Assembly (NCBI GenBank): GCA_045630965.1
Contig: JAZQTU010000039.1
Coordinates: 1-64,000 of the forward strand
Origin: HGM04593 sp045630965
Lineage (GTDB): Bacteria; Bacteroidota; Bacteroidia; Bacteroidales; Bacteroidaceae
Direction of reading: 5' to 3'
DNA length: 64,000 nucleotides
Position numbers and translations under genes: made by a program. The notes beneath the pieces were generated by a model that made no database searches, was not told the DNA's origin, and worked only from the letters and a program-made list of their open reading frames with translations. This document shows, in pieces, positions 25,422 through 34,990 of this stretch (the first letter of the stretch is position 1; every line of letters starts with the position of its first letter).

Positions 25422-27629
25422 ATGATTCAAACTGTTGTTAAGCGCGACGGACGTATTGTCGGCTTTAATGAAGAGAAAATTATTACAGCTATCCGTAAGG
25501 CCATGCTTCATACCGACAAGGGTGAAGATATGTCACTTATCCGTCAGATTACAGACCACATCTCTTTCCGAGGTGATGCGCAGATGACTGTTGAGGCTAT
25601 TCAGGATATGGTTGAGCTTGAACTCATGAAGAGTAGCCGCAAGGATGTTGCGCAAAAGTACATTGCTTACCGTAACCAGCGTCGCATTGCCCGCAAGGCA
25701 AAGACACGTGACATTTTCCAGGAAATCATCAACATCCAGTCAAACGATGTTACCCGTGAGAATGCTAATATGAATGCTGACACTCCGGCGGGTATGATGA
25801 TGAAGTTTGCCAGCGAAACAACAAAGCCTTTCGTTGACGACTTCCTTTTGAGTGAGGAAGTCCTTGACTCGGTACGTCATAACTATCTTCATATTCACGA
25901 CAAGGATTACTATCCGACAAAGAGCCTTACATGCTGTCAGCACCCACTTGACAATATTCTTATTAATGGCTTCAATGCTGGTCACGGCGAGTCACGCCCT
26001 GCAAAGCGCATTGAGACTGCCAGTATCATAGCATGTATCTCAATGGAGACTGCCCAGAACGAGATGCACGGTGGCCAAGCTATTCCGGCATTTGATTTCT
26101 ATCTGGCTCCTTATGTACGTACAAGTTTTATTGAGGAACTCAAGAGCATTGAAAAATTGACAGGTGCCGACTATTCACACTTGTATAACAAGGAAGTTGA
26201 TGATTATATAGAGCAACCTCTTGATTTCCTTAGCGGTGACGACCGAATACTGCAGCATGCCATGAACAAGACTGTTGCACGTGTGCATCAGGCTATGGAG
26301 GCATTCATCCACAATATGAATACCATTCATTCGCGTGGTGGTAACCAGGTTGTGTTCAGTTCAATCAATTATGGTACTGATACATCAGCCGAAGGCCGTT
26401 GCATCATACGTGAGTTGCTTAACAGCACATATCGTGGTGTGGGTAATGGCGAAACTGCTATTTTCCCGATACAGATATGGAAAAAGAAACGTGGCGTAAG
26501 CTATTTGCCAACCGATCGTAACTACGATCTTTATCAGCTTGCATGTAAGGTTACTGCCCGTCGTTTCTTCCCTAACTTCCTGAATCTTGACGCAACATTC
26601 AATCAGAGCGAAGAGTGGAAGGAAAATGATCCTAAGCGCTATATGCATGAGGTTGCAACCATGGGTTGCCGTACACGAGTATATGAGAACCGCTTTGGTC
26701 CAAAGACATCAGTTGGCCGTGGAAACCTCTCTTTCTCAACAATAAATATTGTTCGTCTGGCAATTGAGTGTATGGAAGTTGCTGACCGTGAGCAGAGAAT
26801 TGCCATGTTCTTTGCAAAGCTCGACAATCTCCTGGATGTTACAGCCCGTCAGTTGCATGAGCGCATGGAATTCCAAAAGACAGCGTTTGCAAAGCAGTTC
26901 CCGTTGCTTATGTCTTCGTTGTGGTTAGGCTGTGATAAATTGAAGGCGAACGATACAATTGCATCTGTCATCAATCAGGGTACATTGGGTATCGGATTCA
27001 TTGGCCTTGCAGAGTGTCTTGTAGCTCTCCTTGGAAAGCACCATGGTGAGAGTGAAGAGGCACAGGAACTCGGATTGCGCATCATTACATATATGCGTGA
27101 CCGTGCAAATGGTTTCTCTGAACAGTACCAGCATAACTATAGTATCCTTGCAACACCTGCCGAGGGACTTTCAGGACGTTTTACACGTGGAGACCGCAAA
27201 CGTTTTGGCGTAATCCCCGGTGTTACCGACCGTGATTATTATACAAACAGTAATCATGTACCTGTTTATTACAAGTGCAGTGCGCGCCATAAGGCAGAAA
27301 TAGAGGGACCTTATCATGACTTGACACGAGGCGGACACATATTCTATGTTGAAATGGATGGTGATGCAACACACAACCCCGAAGCAATCATGCGCGTGGT
27401 TGATATGATGGACCAGTATAATATTGGCTATGGTTCTGTGAACCACAACCGCAATCGTTGTCTTGACTGTGGACATGAGAACTCTACAAAAGATCTTCAG
27501 GAATGTCCTAAATGTGGAAGCAAGAATCTTGACAAATTGCAGCGTATTACCGGTTATCTTGTTGGTACAACCGACCGCTGGAACAAGGCAAAGCTTTCAG
27601 AGTTGAATGATCGCGTAATACACGAATAA
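25422..27629 (+). CDS. nrdD: Anaerobic ribonucleoside-triphosphate reductase
   Basis: Class III, oxygen-sensitive glycyl-radical enzyme (735 aa) reducing ribonucleoside triphosphates to deoxy forms. Residues 1 to about 95 form an ATP-cone allosteric domain (VVKRDGRIVGFNEEKIITAI). The catalytic barrel follows. The C-terminus has a zinc site (C680, C683, C695, C698) and the glycyl-radical motif RITGYLVGTTDRW with G711. The activase gene nrdG starts 1 bp after the stop, consistent with obligate coupling. Confidence 0.96.
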   Translation: MIQTVVKRDGRIVGFNEEKIITAIRKAMLHTDKGEDMSLIRQITDHISFRGDAQMTVEAIQDMVELELMKSSRKDVAQKYIAYRNQRRIARKAKTRDIFQEIINIQSNDVTRENANMNADTPAGMMMKFASETTKPFVDDFLLSEEVLDSVRHNYLHIHDKDYYPTKSLTCCQHPLDNILINGFNAGHGESRPAKRIETASIIACISMETAQNEMHGGQAIPAFDFYLAPYVRTSFIEELKSIEKLTGADYSHLYNKEVDDYIEQPLDFLSGDDRILQHAMNKTVARVHQAMEAFIHNMNTIHSRGGNQVVFSSINYGTDTSAEGRCIIRELLNSTYRGVGNGETAIFPIQIWKKKRGVSYLPTDRNYDLYQLACKVTARRFFPNFLNLDATFNQSEEWKENDPKRYMHEVATMGCRTRVYENRFGPKTSVGRGNLSFSTINIVRLAIECMEVADREQRIAMFFAKLDNLLDVTARQLHERMEFQKTAFAKQFPLLMSSLWLGCDKLKANDTIASVINQGTLGIGFIGLAECLVALLGKHHGESEEAQELGLRIITYMRDRANGFSEQYQHNYSILATPAEGLSGRFTRGDRKRFGVIPGVTDRDYYTNSNHVPVYYKCSARHKAEIEGPYHDLTRGGHIFYVEMDGDATHNPEAIMRVVDMMDQYNIGYGSVNHNRNRCLDCGHENSTKDLQECPKCGSKNLDKLQRITGYLVGTTDRWNKAKLSELNDRVIHE

Positions 27630-27630
27630 G

Positions 27631-28125
27631 ATGGCTGCTATCTCCATATTGGATATAGTAGAAGATACAACTGTCGATGGTCCTGGTTTCAGGACCACCG
27701 TCTATTGTGCAGGTTGTCCCAACCGTTGTCCTGGATGCCATAATCCACAATCATGGGACATCGCCAATGGACACGATGTCGATGTGGAGGAGATACTTGA
27801 TGTTATTCTTGCCGACCCTTTCGCCGATGTTACATTCTCGGGTGGTGACCCTATGTTCCAACCAGTAGGTTTTACTGTTTTGGCAAAAGCAATAAAGGAA
27901 CGCAGTAATAAGAATATATGGTGCTACACAGGCTATCTGTTCGAGGATTTGTTACAGGATCCGGTTCAAAAGGAACTGCTGCACTTTATTGATGTGCTGG
28001 TTGATGGTCGTTTTGTCGAGGTTCTGAAAGATGAAAGTTTACGTTTCCGTGGCAGCAGCAACCAAAGGGTTATTGATGTCCCAGCATCCTTGGCTGGTGG
28101 AAAAGTGGTTTTGTTGGATTTGTGA
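27631..28125 (+). CDS. nrdG: Anaerobic ribonucleotide reductase activating protein
   Basis: Radical-SAM activase (164 aa) that installs the glycyl radical on NrdD. The 4Fe-4S/SAM motif CxxxCxxC is C29, C33 and C36 (AGCPNRCPGCHNPQSW), and TFSGGDPMFQP is the SAM-binding glycine motif. The short length is normal for NrdG. It directly follows nrdD; the next gene begins within 15 bp. Confidence 0.95.
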   Translation: MAAISILDIVEDTTVDGPGFRTTVYCAGCPNRCPGCHNPQSWDIANGHDVDVEEILDVILADPFADVTFSGGDPMFQPVGFTVLAKAIKERSNKNIWCYTGYLFEDLLQDPVQKELLHFIDVLVDGRFVEVLKDESLRFRGSSNQRVIDVPASLAGGKVVLLDL

Positions 28126-28136
28126 CACTCATTTCT

Positions 28137-28772
28137 ATGGCAGACAATTATCTTGAGAAGAAAATGGAGCAGTTTCGCTCCAATACAGGAATATCTCCGG
28201 CAAAGGGCAATAAAGGCTCTTTGTCGGTTTTGTTGTTGAAGAACCGCAGCACACGTGGGTTTGACTCATCGTTCAAGGTGCGTAAGGACCAGTTGCGACG
28301 TATTGTGTCGGTAAATAATAAGGTCGCTTCGGCAAGGAACAGACAACTGTTGCGTTTTTGCCTTGTGACCGATGAAAAGGCACATTTGGTATTGCCCCAT
28401 ATTAAAATGGGTAGTGCGTTGAGTGATATGCAACTGCCATTGCCGGGGACAGAACCTAATGCATTCATTATAGTCTGCTCAGTAGAAGAACCACATGTAA
28501 GCACATATATCGATTTGGGAATTTCTGTACAGAGTATGTTGCTACAGGCGGTGGAGATTGGCTTGAACGGTATATGCCTTATGTCTTTTGACAAGGATAA
28601 GATAAAAGAAAATTTATCATTGCCTTATGAACCATTGGTAGTGTTGCCAATAGGCAAAAGTGTTGAGAATATCCAGCTTGTAGATATGCCTTCCGGTGGT
28701 GACTGTAACTATTATCGTGAAGGCGGCATACATTATGTTCCGAAATTGTCGGTTGACGACCTTATAATATAG
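28137..28772 (+). CDS. Nitroreductase-family protein
   Basis: A 211-aa FMN-dependent oxidoreductase-like protein. The signature LLKNRSTRGFD is the N-terminal FMN-phosphate arginine motif, followed by VNNKVASARNRQLLRFCLV and a C-terminal GGCTG-like region that here reads PSGGDCNYYREGGI. The substrate is unknown; such proteins reduce nitro compounds, quinones or flavins. I prefer the ATG at 28137 (MADNYLEKKMEQFR); a GTG at 28122 overlapping the nrdG stop is also possible. It is apparently third in the nrdDG operon. Confidence 0.8.
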   Translation: MADNYLEKKMEQFRSNTGISPAKGNKGSLSVLLLKNRSTRGFDSSFKVRKDQLRRIVSVNNKVASARNRQLLRFCLVTDEKAHLVLPHIKMGSALSDMQLPLPGTEPNAFIIVCSVEEPHVSTYIDLGISVQSMLLQAVEIGLNGICLMSFDKDKIKENLSLPYEPLVVLPIGKSVENIQLVDMPSGGDCNYYREGGIHYVPKLSVDDLII

Positions 28773-28778
28773 TAATTT

Positions 28779-29885
28779 ATGAAGGAGAAAAATAGACGCC
28801 TCTTGTCGTTGGATGCCTTGCGTGGATTCGATATGTTTTTCATAATGGGCGGTGGTGCTTTGCTTCTGTCTGTATCTTCGTTTCTCCCGGGAAATGTTTC
28901 GGCTTTTATTGCAGAGCAGATGGAACATAAAGAGTGGCATGGATTTGCTTTTTATGATCTGATATTTCCGTTCTTTCTGTTCTTGGCCGGTGTCTCTTTG
29001 CCTTTTTCTCTTTCAAAACAGTTGTCATTAGGAAAGAACAAACTTAACATATCATTGAAATTTGTACGCAGGGCTGCGTTGCTCGTCTTTTTGGGCGTGT
29101 TGTATAATGGGTTATTGAATTTTGATTTTGAAAATCTGCGCTATGCGAGTGTCCTCGGCCGTATAGGTCTTGCTTGGGCTATTGCGGCATTGATATATCT
29201 CTGGGCTGGAAGAAAGGTTGCCGTAATTGTTTCTGTTTTCATTCTTTTGGGCTATTGGCTCTTGCTTGCTCTTGTAAAAGCGCCCGATGCGTTGCCTGAA
29301 ATATCAAATTACTCAATGGAGGGTTCAATTGCAGGGTATGTTGACAGACTTTATTTGCCCGGTGCGCTACATTTAGGAATACATGACCCGGAGGGGCTAC
29401 TTTCTACTTTGCCGGCAGTTGTAACGGCTATGATGGGTATATTTACAGGTGAATATGTTCGTCAAAATAAAGTAAACGGGTATAAAAAGGTGGGGCTAAT
29501 GTTGCTGGTCTCTTTGCTTTTGCTTACTGTCGGGTATCTGTGGGGAATGGTTTTTCCTATCAATAAGAATTTGTGGACAAGTTCTTTTGTGCTATATGCA
29601 GCAGGTTGGTCTTTGTTGCTCTTTGCTCTATTTTATCTTGTGATTGATGTTATGGGGCTGAAACATTGGTCATTCTTTTTTCGTGTCATAGGTATGAATT
29701 CCATAACTATATATTTGCTACAACAGTTTTTTGATTTTCACAAGCCTGTACAAACACTTTTTGGCGGTTTTTTGTCTTTGTTCCCGGAGCAGTATTATCC
29801 GTCACTCTATTGGTGCTGTTATGTGTTTATCTGTTGGCTGTTGTTGTATTTCCTATATCGTAAGAGTGTGTTCCTGAAGGTATAG
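28779..29885 (+). CDS. DUF5009/heparan-alpha-glucosaminide acetyltransferase-like membrane protein
   Basis: A 368-aa inner-membrane protein with about ten segments. The N-terminal RRLLSLDALRGFDMFFIMGG and the following HGFAFYDLIFPFFLFLAGVSLPFS are the hallmark of the family (DUF5009/DUF1624) related to lysosomal HGSNAT, which moves acetyl groups from cytosolic acetyl-CoA to an extracytoplasmic amino sugar. The membrane histidine in that segment (EHKEWHGFAF) would be the acetyl carrier by analogy. In Bacteroidetes the acceptor is unknown. It starts 6 bp after the nitroreductase gene. Confidence 0.82.
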   Translation: MKEKNRRLLSLDALRGFDMFFIMGGGALLLSVSSFLPGNVSAFIAEQMEHKEWHGFAFYDLIFPFFLFLAGVSLPFSLSKQLSLGKNKLNISLKFVRRAALLVFLGVLYNGLLNFDFENLRYASVLGRIGLAWAIAALIYLWAGRKVAVIVSVFILLGYWLLLALVKAPDALPEISNYSMEGSIAGYVDRLYLPGALHLGIHDPEGLLSTLPAVVTAMMGIFTGEYVRQNKVNGYKKVGLMLLVSLLLLTVGYLWGMVFPINKNLWTSSFVLYAAGWSLLLFALFYLVIDVMGLKHWSFFFRVIGMNSITIYLLQQFFDFHKPVQTLFGGFLSLFPEQYYPSLYWCCYVFICWLLLYFLYRKSVFLKV

Positions 29886-29891
29886 TATCTG

Positions 29892-29926
29892 TTTTGTTGG
29901 AATTATTTCGTTTTTTACTACCTTCG
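29892..29926 (+). promoter_or_regulatory. Promoter upstream of engB
   Basis: TTTTG (29892-29896) and TACCTTCG (29919-29926), 22 bp apart, approximate the -33/-7 consensus with TTCG in place of TTTG. The leader would be short (about 20 nt). Confidence 0.5.
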
Positions 29927-29949
29927 CAGTTAAATAATATACCTGCAAT

Positions 29950-30555
29950 ATGAAAAAACCATTGATTAAATCAGCTCGTTTTGTAATAAGCAATACCGAT
30001 GTAAAAAAATGTCCGAATGACGGAAAGCCTGAATATGCTTTTATCGGTCGTTCGAATGTGGGCAAGTCGAGCCTTATAAATATGCTTACCGGTCGTAGTA
30101 AGTTGGCTATGACATCGGCAACTCCTGGAAAAACTTTGCTGATTAACCATTTTATTGTGAACGACGAGTGGTACCTTGTTGACTTGCCTGGTTATGGCTA
30201 TTCAAAAAGAAGTAAGACGCAAAATGAACAGTTGGAGCGTATTATCTCAAGCTACATACTTGATAGAGAGGCTATGACATTGTTGTTTGTTCTTATAGAT
30301 AGCCGTCATGAGCCGCAGAAAATCGATTTGGAATTCTTTCAGTGGCTTGGAGAAAACGGAGTGCCATTCTCCATTATATTTACAAAAGCCGACAAATTGA
30401 CAAAGAGTGTCTTGGCTTCAAATATCGCGTCGTACAAAAAACGCTTGCTTGAGGATTGGGAAGAACTGCCACCGGTATTCATAACATCGTCGGAAACTGC
30501 CCTTGGACGTGACGAGGTGCTCCAGTATATTAATGACATCAACGCTACTTTGTGA
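29950..30555 (+). CDS. engB: YihA/YsxC-family ribosome-biogenesis GTPase
   Basis: Essential cytoplasmic GTPase (201 aa) needed for late assembly of the 50S subunit. G1 is GRSNVGKSS (33-41), G3 DLPGYGYS (78-85) and G4 TKAD (145-148); the switch I threonine lies in TSATPGKT. Length is standard. Its stop overlaps the start of the next gene (TGATG at 30553-30557), so the lipoprotein downstream is translationally coupled to it. Confidence 0.95.
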   Translation: MKKPLIKSARFVISNTDVKKCPNDGKPEYAFIGRSNVGKSSLINMLTGRSKLAMTSATPGKTLLINHFIVNDEWYLVDLPGYGYSKRSKTQNEQLERIISSYILDREAMTLLFVLIDSRHEPQKIDLEFFQWLGENGVPFSIIFTKADKLTKSVLASNIASYKKRLLEDWEELPPVFITSSETALGRDEVLQYINDINATL

Positions 30556-31700
30556 TGAAGAACATTGTGTGTCTGCTGGCAATGCTTTTTGTTGCCGTCT
30601 CTTGTGGAGAGAATAATCGCTTTGCTGTAAAGGGTGTTTATGAATCTGCATCCGACAATACGGTGATGTATATGTCGCGTTATATGGTATCCGGCATTGA
30701 TGATATTCTTGTTTCTTTTGATTCTGCTGTTGTTAGAAACGGTAAATTTGAATTCAACGGTGTGTGCGCACAGCCTCAAGTGTGTTTTGTGTCGTCGTCG
30801 ATGGTCGTTGACGGTAATTATATTGTTCTTGAACCGGGCACTGTTGATTTTGACATGGCTGAAAGGAGTGTGCGTGGTGGTACGGAACTCAATGACAAAA
30901 TGGAACGTTTCCTTAAAGAGAAGGAACGTGTAATTGCATTGCGTGGAATGTGTGCTCCTGGAGTGTTAGAAGCTATTGCTCCTGCAAAGGAGATGCGTGA
31001 TAGTCTCATTATGATAGCTGACCTTGCCGGAAAGGTGTTCGATTTATATGTAATGAAAAATTTTGAGGAGAATGCCACTAATGTGTTAGGGCATTTTATG
31101 TTGACACAATCTGTAGGGGTTGCCTCACCGGATGTGCTTGATGCTCTTTTTGCTTCTGTGCCCGAATCTATGCGCGACAAAATGTATGAGATAAAGGAAA
31201 AACAGGTGAAGGCTGCTCTTGAACAGAAAAAACAGACGGCGCAATATGTTGTCAATGCCGAAGCATCTGCTATGGAAACAGCTGTGGGAAAGAAGTATAT
31301 AGATTTTGAACTCAATAATGTGCTTGGGGAAAAGGTACTTTTTTCCAATGAGGTGAAGTCGTGTGATTATATAGTCATGCTCTTTTGGGGCTCATGGAAT
31401 GAAAGTGCTATAGTTTTTTTGAAAGATGTTGAGTCGCTCCGTAGCAAATATGACAAACGGAAATTGGGCCTGGTGACTATATCTCTTGATTCCTCTGTCG
31501 ATAAATGTCTTGAGGCTGTGTCTGTAAAAGACAATTCAGTTGTTCATCTTTGCAATCCTGCCGGTGGCAGTGCTGAAGTTGCTTCGGGGTACGGTGTCGT
31601 GGGTGTGCCCTATGCATTGCTAATAAACAGGAACGGTACTATACTTTTGCGTACAAGTTCTATGAAGGATATTGAAAGTAAATTGAAAGAGATTCTCTGA
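30555..31700 (+). CDS. DUF4369/TlpA-like lipoprotein lacking the redox cysteines
   Basis: A 381-aa SPII lipoprotein with a signal peptide and lipobox ending at C17 (LFVAVSC). Residues 20 to about 110 look like the DUF4369 beta domain that precedes TlpA/AhpC-type thioredoxin folds in Bacteroidetes. Residues about 245-381 form the thioredoxin fold: YIDFELNNVLGEKV, then the active-site strand, and the cis-proline VGVPYALLI (P352). Where TlpA has WCxxC, the sequence is W278-GSWNES, with no cysteine, so thiol-disulfide exchange is not expected. A binding or scaffold role at the envelope is more likely. I use the ATG at 30555, not the GTG at 30552. Confidence 0.75.
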   Translation: MKNIVCLLAMLFVAVSCGENNRFAVKGVYESASDNTVMYMSRYMVSGIDDILVSFDSAVVRNGKFEFNGVCAQPQVCFVSSSMVVDGNYIVLEPGTVDFDMAERSVRGGTELNDKMERFLKEKERVIALRGMCAPGVLEAIAPAKEMRDSLIMIADLAGKVFDLYVMKNFEENATNVLGHFMLTQSVGVASPDVLDALFASVPESMRDKMYEIKEKQVKAALEQKKQTAQYVVNAEASAMETAVGKKYIDFELNNVLGEKVLFSNEVKSCDYIVMLFWGSWNESAIVFLKDVESLRSKYDKRKLGLVTISLDSSVDKCLEAVSVKDNSVVHLCNPAGGSAEVASGYGVVGVPYALLINRNGTILLRTSSMKDIESKLKEIL

Positions 31701-31721
31701 TATAGCGATTATATTACGGTC

Positions 31722-31759
31722 AACAGGATGCACAGCTTTTGCGGTGTATCCTGTTTTGT
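31722..31759 (+). terminator. Rho-independent terminator after the engB-lipoprotein pair
   Basis: A 12-bp stem (31722-31733 with 31744-31755, one G:U) closes a 10-nt loop and is followed by TTGTATAAT. It lies 22 bp past the stop. Confidence 0.75.
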
Positions 31760-32052
31760 ATAATCTCTTGATGCTTCAGGAACGGTACGTCAAGATATTG
31801 TCTGACTGTTGACCAAATTCTCTTTTTGGTATAAAAATGTTTCAAATTGTTGTAAAATAAGCCGTTTCGTGTAAAAAAATGTACAATTTATCCAAAAATT
31901 GTTTATAAAAGTGTATATTTGCAAGAATTTTCAATATCAGGCGGATTGGCTATTTGAGTAAATGAGTTTGTCACGCGCATGTGAGCGGTGATATTTATGG
32001 ATTTGGAAGCCGCGCTGTCATTCCTTATTGTTAAAGACTTTATAAAATAAAA
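31760..32052 (+). promoter_or_regulatory. Promoter and structured leader of the SusC/D operon
   Basis: A non-coding gap of about 290 bp. TATATTTG (31914-31921) is a good -7 box; a -33 TTTG at proper spacing is not seen, suggesting activator or extracytoplasmic sigma control. The leader of about 125 nt contains a hairpin (31971-31991: TCAC and CGC pair with GCG and GTGA around a 6-nt loop). No anti-sigma, ECF sigma or hybrid two-component gene lies next to the locus. Confidence 0.45.
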
Positions 32053-34989
32053 ATGAGAAAAAAAGTATTATTGCTGTTTGCTTTTATTTGTTTAATGGCA
32101 ATTCAGGCGACTTATGCACAGTCCTTCTCTGTAAGCGGTAGGGTGACCTCTATCGAGGATGGTGAGGGAATGATAAGCCTTACCATTATGCAAAAAGGCA
32201 CGGCAAATGGTGTCGTTACCGATTTCGACGGAAACTATACCATAGAAATCAGTGGTGCCAATGAGGCGACACTCGTGTTTACCTATGTCGGTTATGAGAC
32301 ACAAGAGCATATAGTCAATGCTGCGACAAAGGAACTGAATGTGGTGATGTCGCCCGAACAGGTTACTATGGATGAAGTTGTGGTTGTTGCATATGGTGTC
32401 CGTAAAAAGGGTACAATCGCAGGTTCTGTATCAACAGTAAAGGCCGAAAAACTTGAAAGTGTTCCTGCTGTCGGTTTTGACCAGGCATTGCAGGGTTTGA
32501 CACCGGGTATGACCGTTATCTCCAATTCGGGAGAGCCCAGCAAGGCTGCAGTGTTCCAGATTCGAGGTACAAACTCTATCAATTCAGGTACATCGCCACT
32601 GTTTATTCTTGACGGTGTGCCCATTACAAGTGCAGACTTCAATACTATCAGTCCCAATGACATTGAGTCTATCAATGTGTTGAAGGATGCTTCGTCTACA
32701 TCTATTTATGGTGCACGTGCGGCAAATGGTGTGGTTGTGATAACTACAAAACGCGGTACTTCTACCGAAAAGGTAGATATTACTTTCCGTACTCAGCAGG
32801 GATTCTCAAATCTTGCACACGGTAACTGGAACCTGATGAATACTGCAGAACGTATAGAGTTTGAAAAGGAACTTGGACTTGATTACGGTCAGGATTACGA
32901 GTTGCTTGGTCAAACTGATATCAACTGGCTGGATGTTGTGTTCAATGACAGAGCACGTTTGCAGAGCTATGACCTTTCGGTGAGCCATGCTACAGACAAG
33001 GTGAACTACTTTGTTTCGGGTGGTTTCTACGATCAGCAGGGTATTGCGCAGGGTTCTACCTTCCGTCGATACAACATGCGTGCAAATGCCGATGTACGTG
33101 TGGCGCGTTGGTTAAAGTTGGGTACAAACTCAATGCTTACATATGAGGAGGTACAGCAAGCCGATGATGGTGAATACGCTCTTTATACTCCTATCGCAGC
33201 ATGCCGTTTCATGTTGCCTTATTGGAATCCTTACAAAGAGGATGGTTCTCTTGCAAAAACAGAGGACGGAAGTTGGGTAGGAACATCGTACAACCCTTTG
33301 GTGTGGATGGAAAACAACCCTCTGTTGAATAAGAAATACAAGGCGTTGAGCGTGTTCTATGCCGAGGCTACTCCTATAAGAAACCTTACTCTCCGTACAC
33401 AGCTTGGTGTTGACTATTCACAGTCGACAGCCGACATGAAGTCGTATCCGAGCTTTATTGGAAACAACGGTGTCGGTTCTGCCGGACGCAGTTCATATAC
33501 AACGGTAAACCTGACAATCACAAATACTGTCAACTATAAGTTTGATATCAACCGTTGGCATCAGTTCAACATAATGGTTGGACAGGAGGGCGTCGATTAT
33601 CGTTCCGAAGGTTTTCAGCTTGTGACGAGTGGACAGAACAATGACTCTTTTACTCAATTGGTGTCGGGAACAAGAGCTGTGTCTTGGACAAATTCTTCGT
33701 CGACCCATGCATTCTTGTCATTCTTTGCACGTGGTGAATATAACTTCAATGACCGCTATTATGCCGACTTCTCACTCCGTTCCGACGCTTCGTCACGTTT
33801 TGGTAAGGATGGACGTTGGGCTACGTTCTGGTCACTTGGTTTCATGTGGAATATGCGTAAGGAGAGATTCATGCAGCAGGCAAAATGGATTACCAATGCC
33901 CAGATTGCTGTCAGCACAGGTACATCGGGTAACTCTTCTATTCCTGATTATGACCATCTCGCTCTTGTCGGTAGCGGTGCTAACTACATGGGCAGTGCCG
34001 GTATTGCACCAATCTCACAGGGTAATGAGAAATTGAGTTGGGAGCAACTTTGGACATCCAATATAGCGTTGCACTTCGGTTTCTTCAATAGGATAAATGC
34101 TGACGTGGAGTTGTACCATAAGAAAACAACCAACATGCTTATGCTTGTCCCTCAGTCATATGTGAACAATGGCTTTGGCACACGTTGGGACAATGTTGGT
34201 GCCATGGTCAATACCGGTGCGGAAATCTCTCTTGGTTTTGATGTGTTGCAAGCGAAGGATTTTTCATGGAATATAAATACCAATGCAAGCTACAACCATA
34301 ATGAGATAACCGAGCTCTACAATGGTCTGAATGAATATGAAATGTCGGGCACTTCGACAAAACTCAAGGTTGGACATGCTATTGGCGAGTTCTATATAAA
34401 CCGTTTCTATATGGTCAACCCTGCGAACGGAGACGCTCTCTGGTTGGACAAGGACGGAAACATAACCAATGAATTCAGAGAAGAGGATAAAGTGCTTGTA
34501 GGCAAGAACTTCAATGCTCCATGGCAAGGTGGTTTCGGAACAACACTTGCATACAAGGGTATCTCACTGTCTGCAAACTTCAGCTGGGTTGCCGACCGTT
34601 GGATGTTCAACAATGACCGTTTCTTTGAGGAGAGTAATGGACTCTACTCGGCATACAACCAGTCAAAGCGTATGTTGTACGACCGCTGGAAAGAACCGGG
34701 TGACATTGCTGATATCCCACGTTATGGTGTAACTCCGCAGATGGACTCACGTTTCCTTGAAGATGCTTCTTTCATTCGACTCAAAAATATGATGCTTGGT
34801 TATGATTTCCCGGCACAATTGCTCCGAAAGAGCCGTTGTATAAGCCGTGCGAGAATATATATTCAGGCACAGAACCTCTTCACTTGGACGAACTTCAGCG
34901 GTCTTGATCCGGAATCGTCAAGCAATGTTTACAAAGCGCAGTATCCGATGTCGCGCCAATATTCATGCGGTGTCGAGATAACCTTCTAA
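32053..34989 (+). CDS. SusC/RagA-type TonB-dependent outer-membrane transporter
   Basis: A 978-aa outer-membrane beta-barrel importing oligomers with energy from TonB. It has a signal peptide (1-22, cleavage after TYAQ or nearby), a carboxypeptidase-regulatory-like beta domain (about 24-108), and a plug (about 115-230) with the SusC signature LFILDGVPIT and SIYGARAANGVVVITTK. The barrel ends in a terminal phenylalanine (CGVEITF). There is no N-terminal STN signalling domain, so it is unlikely to signal through an anti-sigma factor. It heads the nine-gene lipoprotein operon; SusD begins 1 bp after its stop. Confidence 0.95.
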   Translation: MRKKVLLLFAFICLMAIQATYAQSFSVSGRVTSIEDGEGMISLTIMQKGTANGVVTDFDGNYTIEISGANEATLVFTYVGYETQEHIVNAATKELNVVMSPEQVTMDEVVVVAYGVRKKGTIAGSVSTVKAEKLESVPAVGFDQALQGLTPGMTVISNSGEPSKAAVFQIRGTNSINSGTSPLFILDGVPITSADFNTISPNDIESINVLKDASSTSIYGARAANGVVVITTKRGTSTEKVDITFRTQQGFSNLAHGNWNLMNTAERIEFEKELGLDYGQDYELLGQTDINWLDVVFNDRARLQSYDLSVSHATDKVNYFVSGGFYDQQGIAQGSTFRRYNMRANADVRVARWLKLGTNSMLTYEEVQQADDGEYALYTPIAACRFMLPYWNPYKEDGSLAKTEDGSWVGTSYNPLVWMENNPLLNKKYKALSVFYAEATPIRNLTLRTQLGVDYSQSTADMKSYPSFIGNNGVGSAGRSSYTTVNLTITNTVNYKFDINRWHQFNIMVGQEGVDYRSEGFQLVTSGQNNDSFTQLVSGTRAVSWTNSSSTHAFLSFFARGEYNFNDRYYADFSLRSDASSRFGKDGRWATFWSLGFMWNMRKERFMQQAKWITNAQIAVSTGTSGNSSIPDYDHLALVGSGANYMGSAGIAPISQGNEKLSWEQLWTSNIALHFGFFNRINADVELYHKKTTNMLMLVPQSYVNNGFGTRWDNVGAMVNTGAEISLGFDVLQAKDFSWNINTNASYNHNEITELYNGLNEYEMSGTSTKLKVGHAIGEFYINRFYMVNPANGDALWLDKDGNITNEFREEDKVLVGKNFNAPWQGGFGTTLAYKGISLSANFSWVADRWMFNNDRFFEESNGLYSAYNQSKRMLYDRWKEPGDIADIPRYGVTPQMDSRFLEDASFIRLKNMMLGYDFPAQLLRKSRCISRARIYIQAQNLFTWTNFSGLDPESSSNVYKAQYPMSRQYSCGVEITF

Positions 34990-34990
34990 A

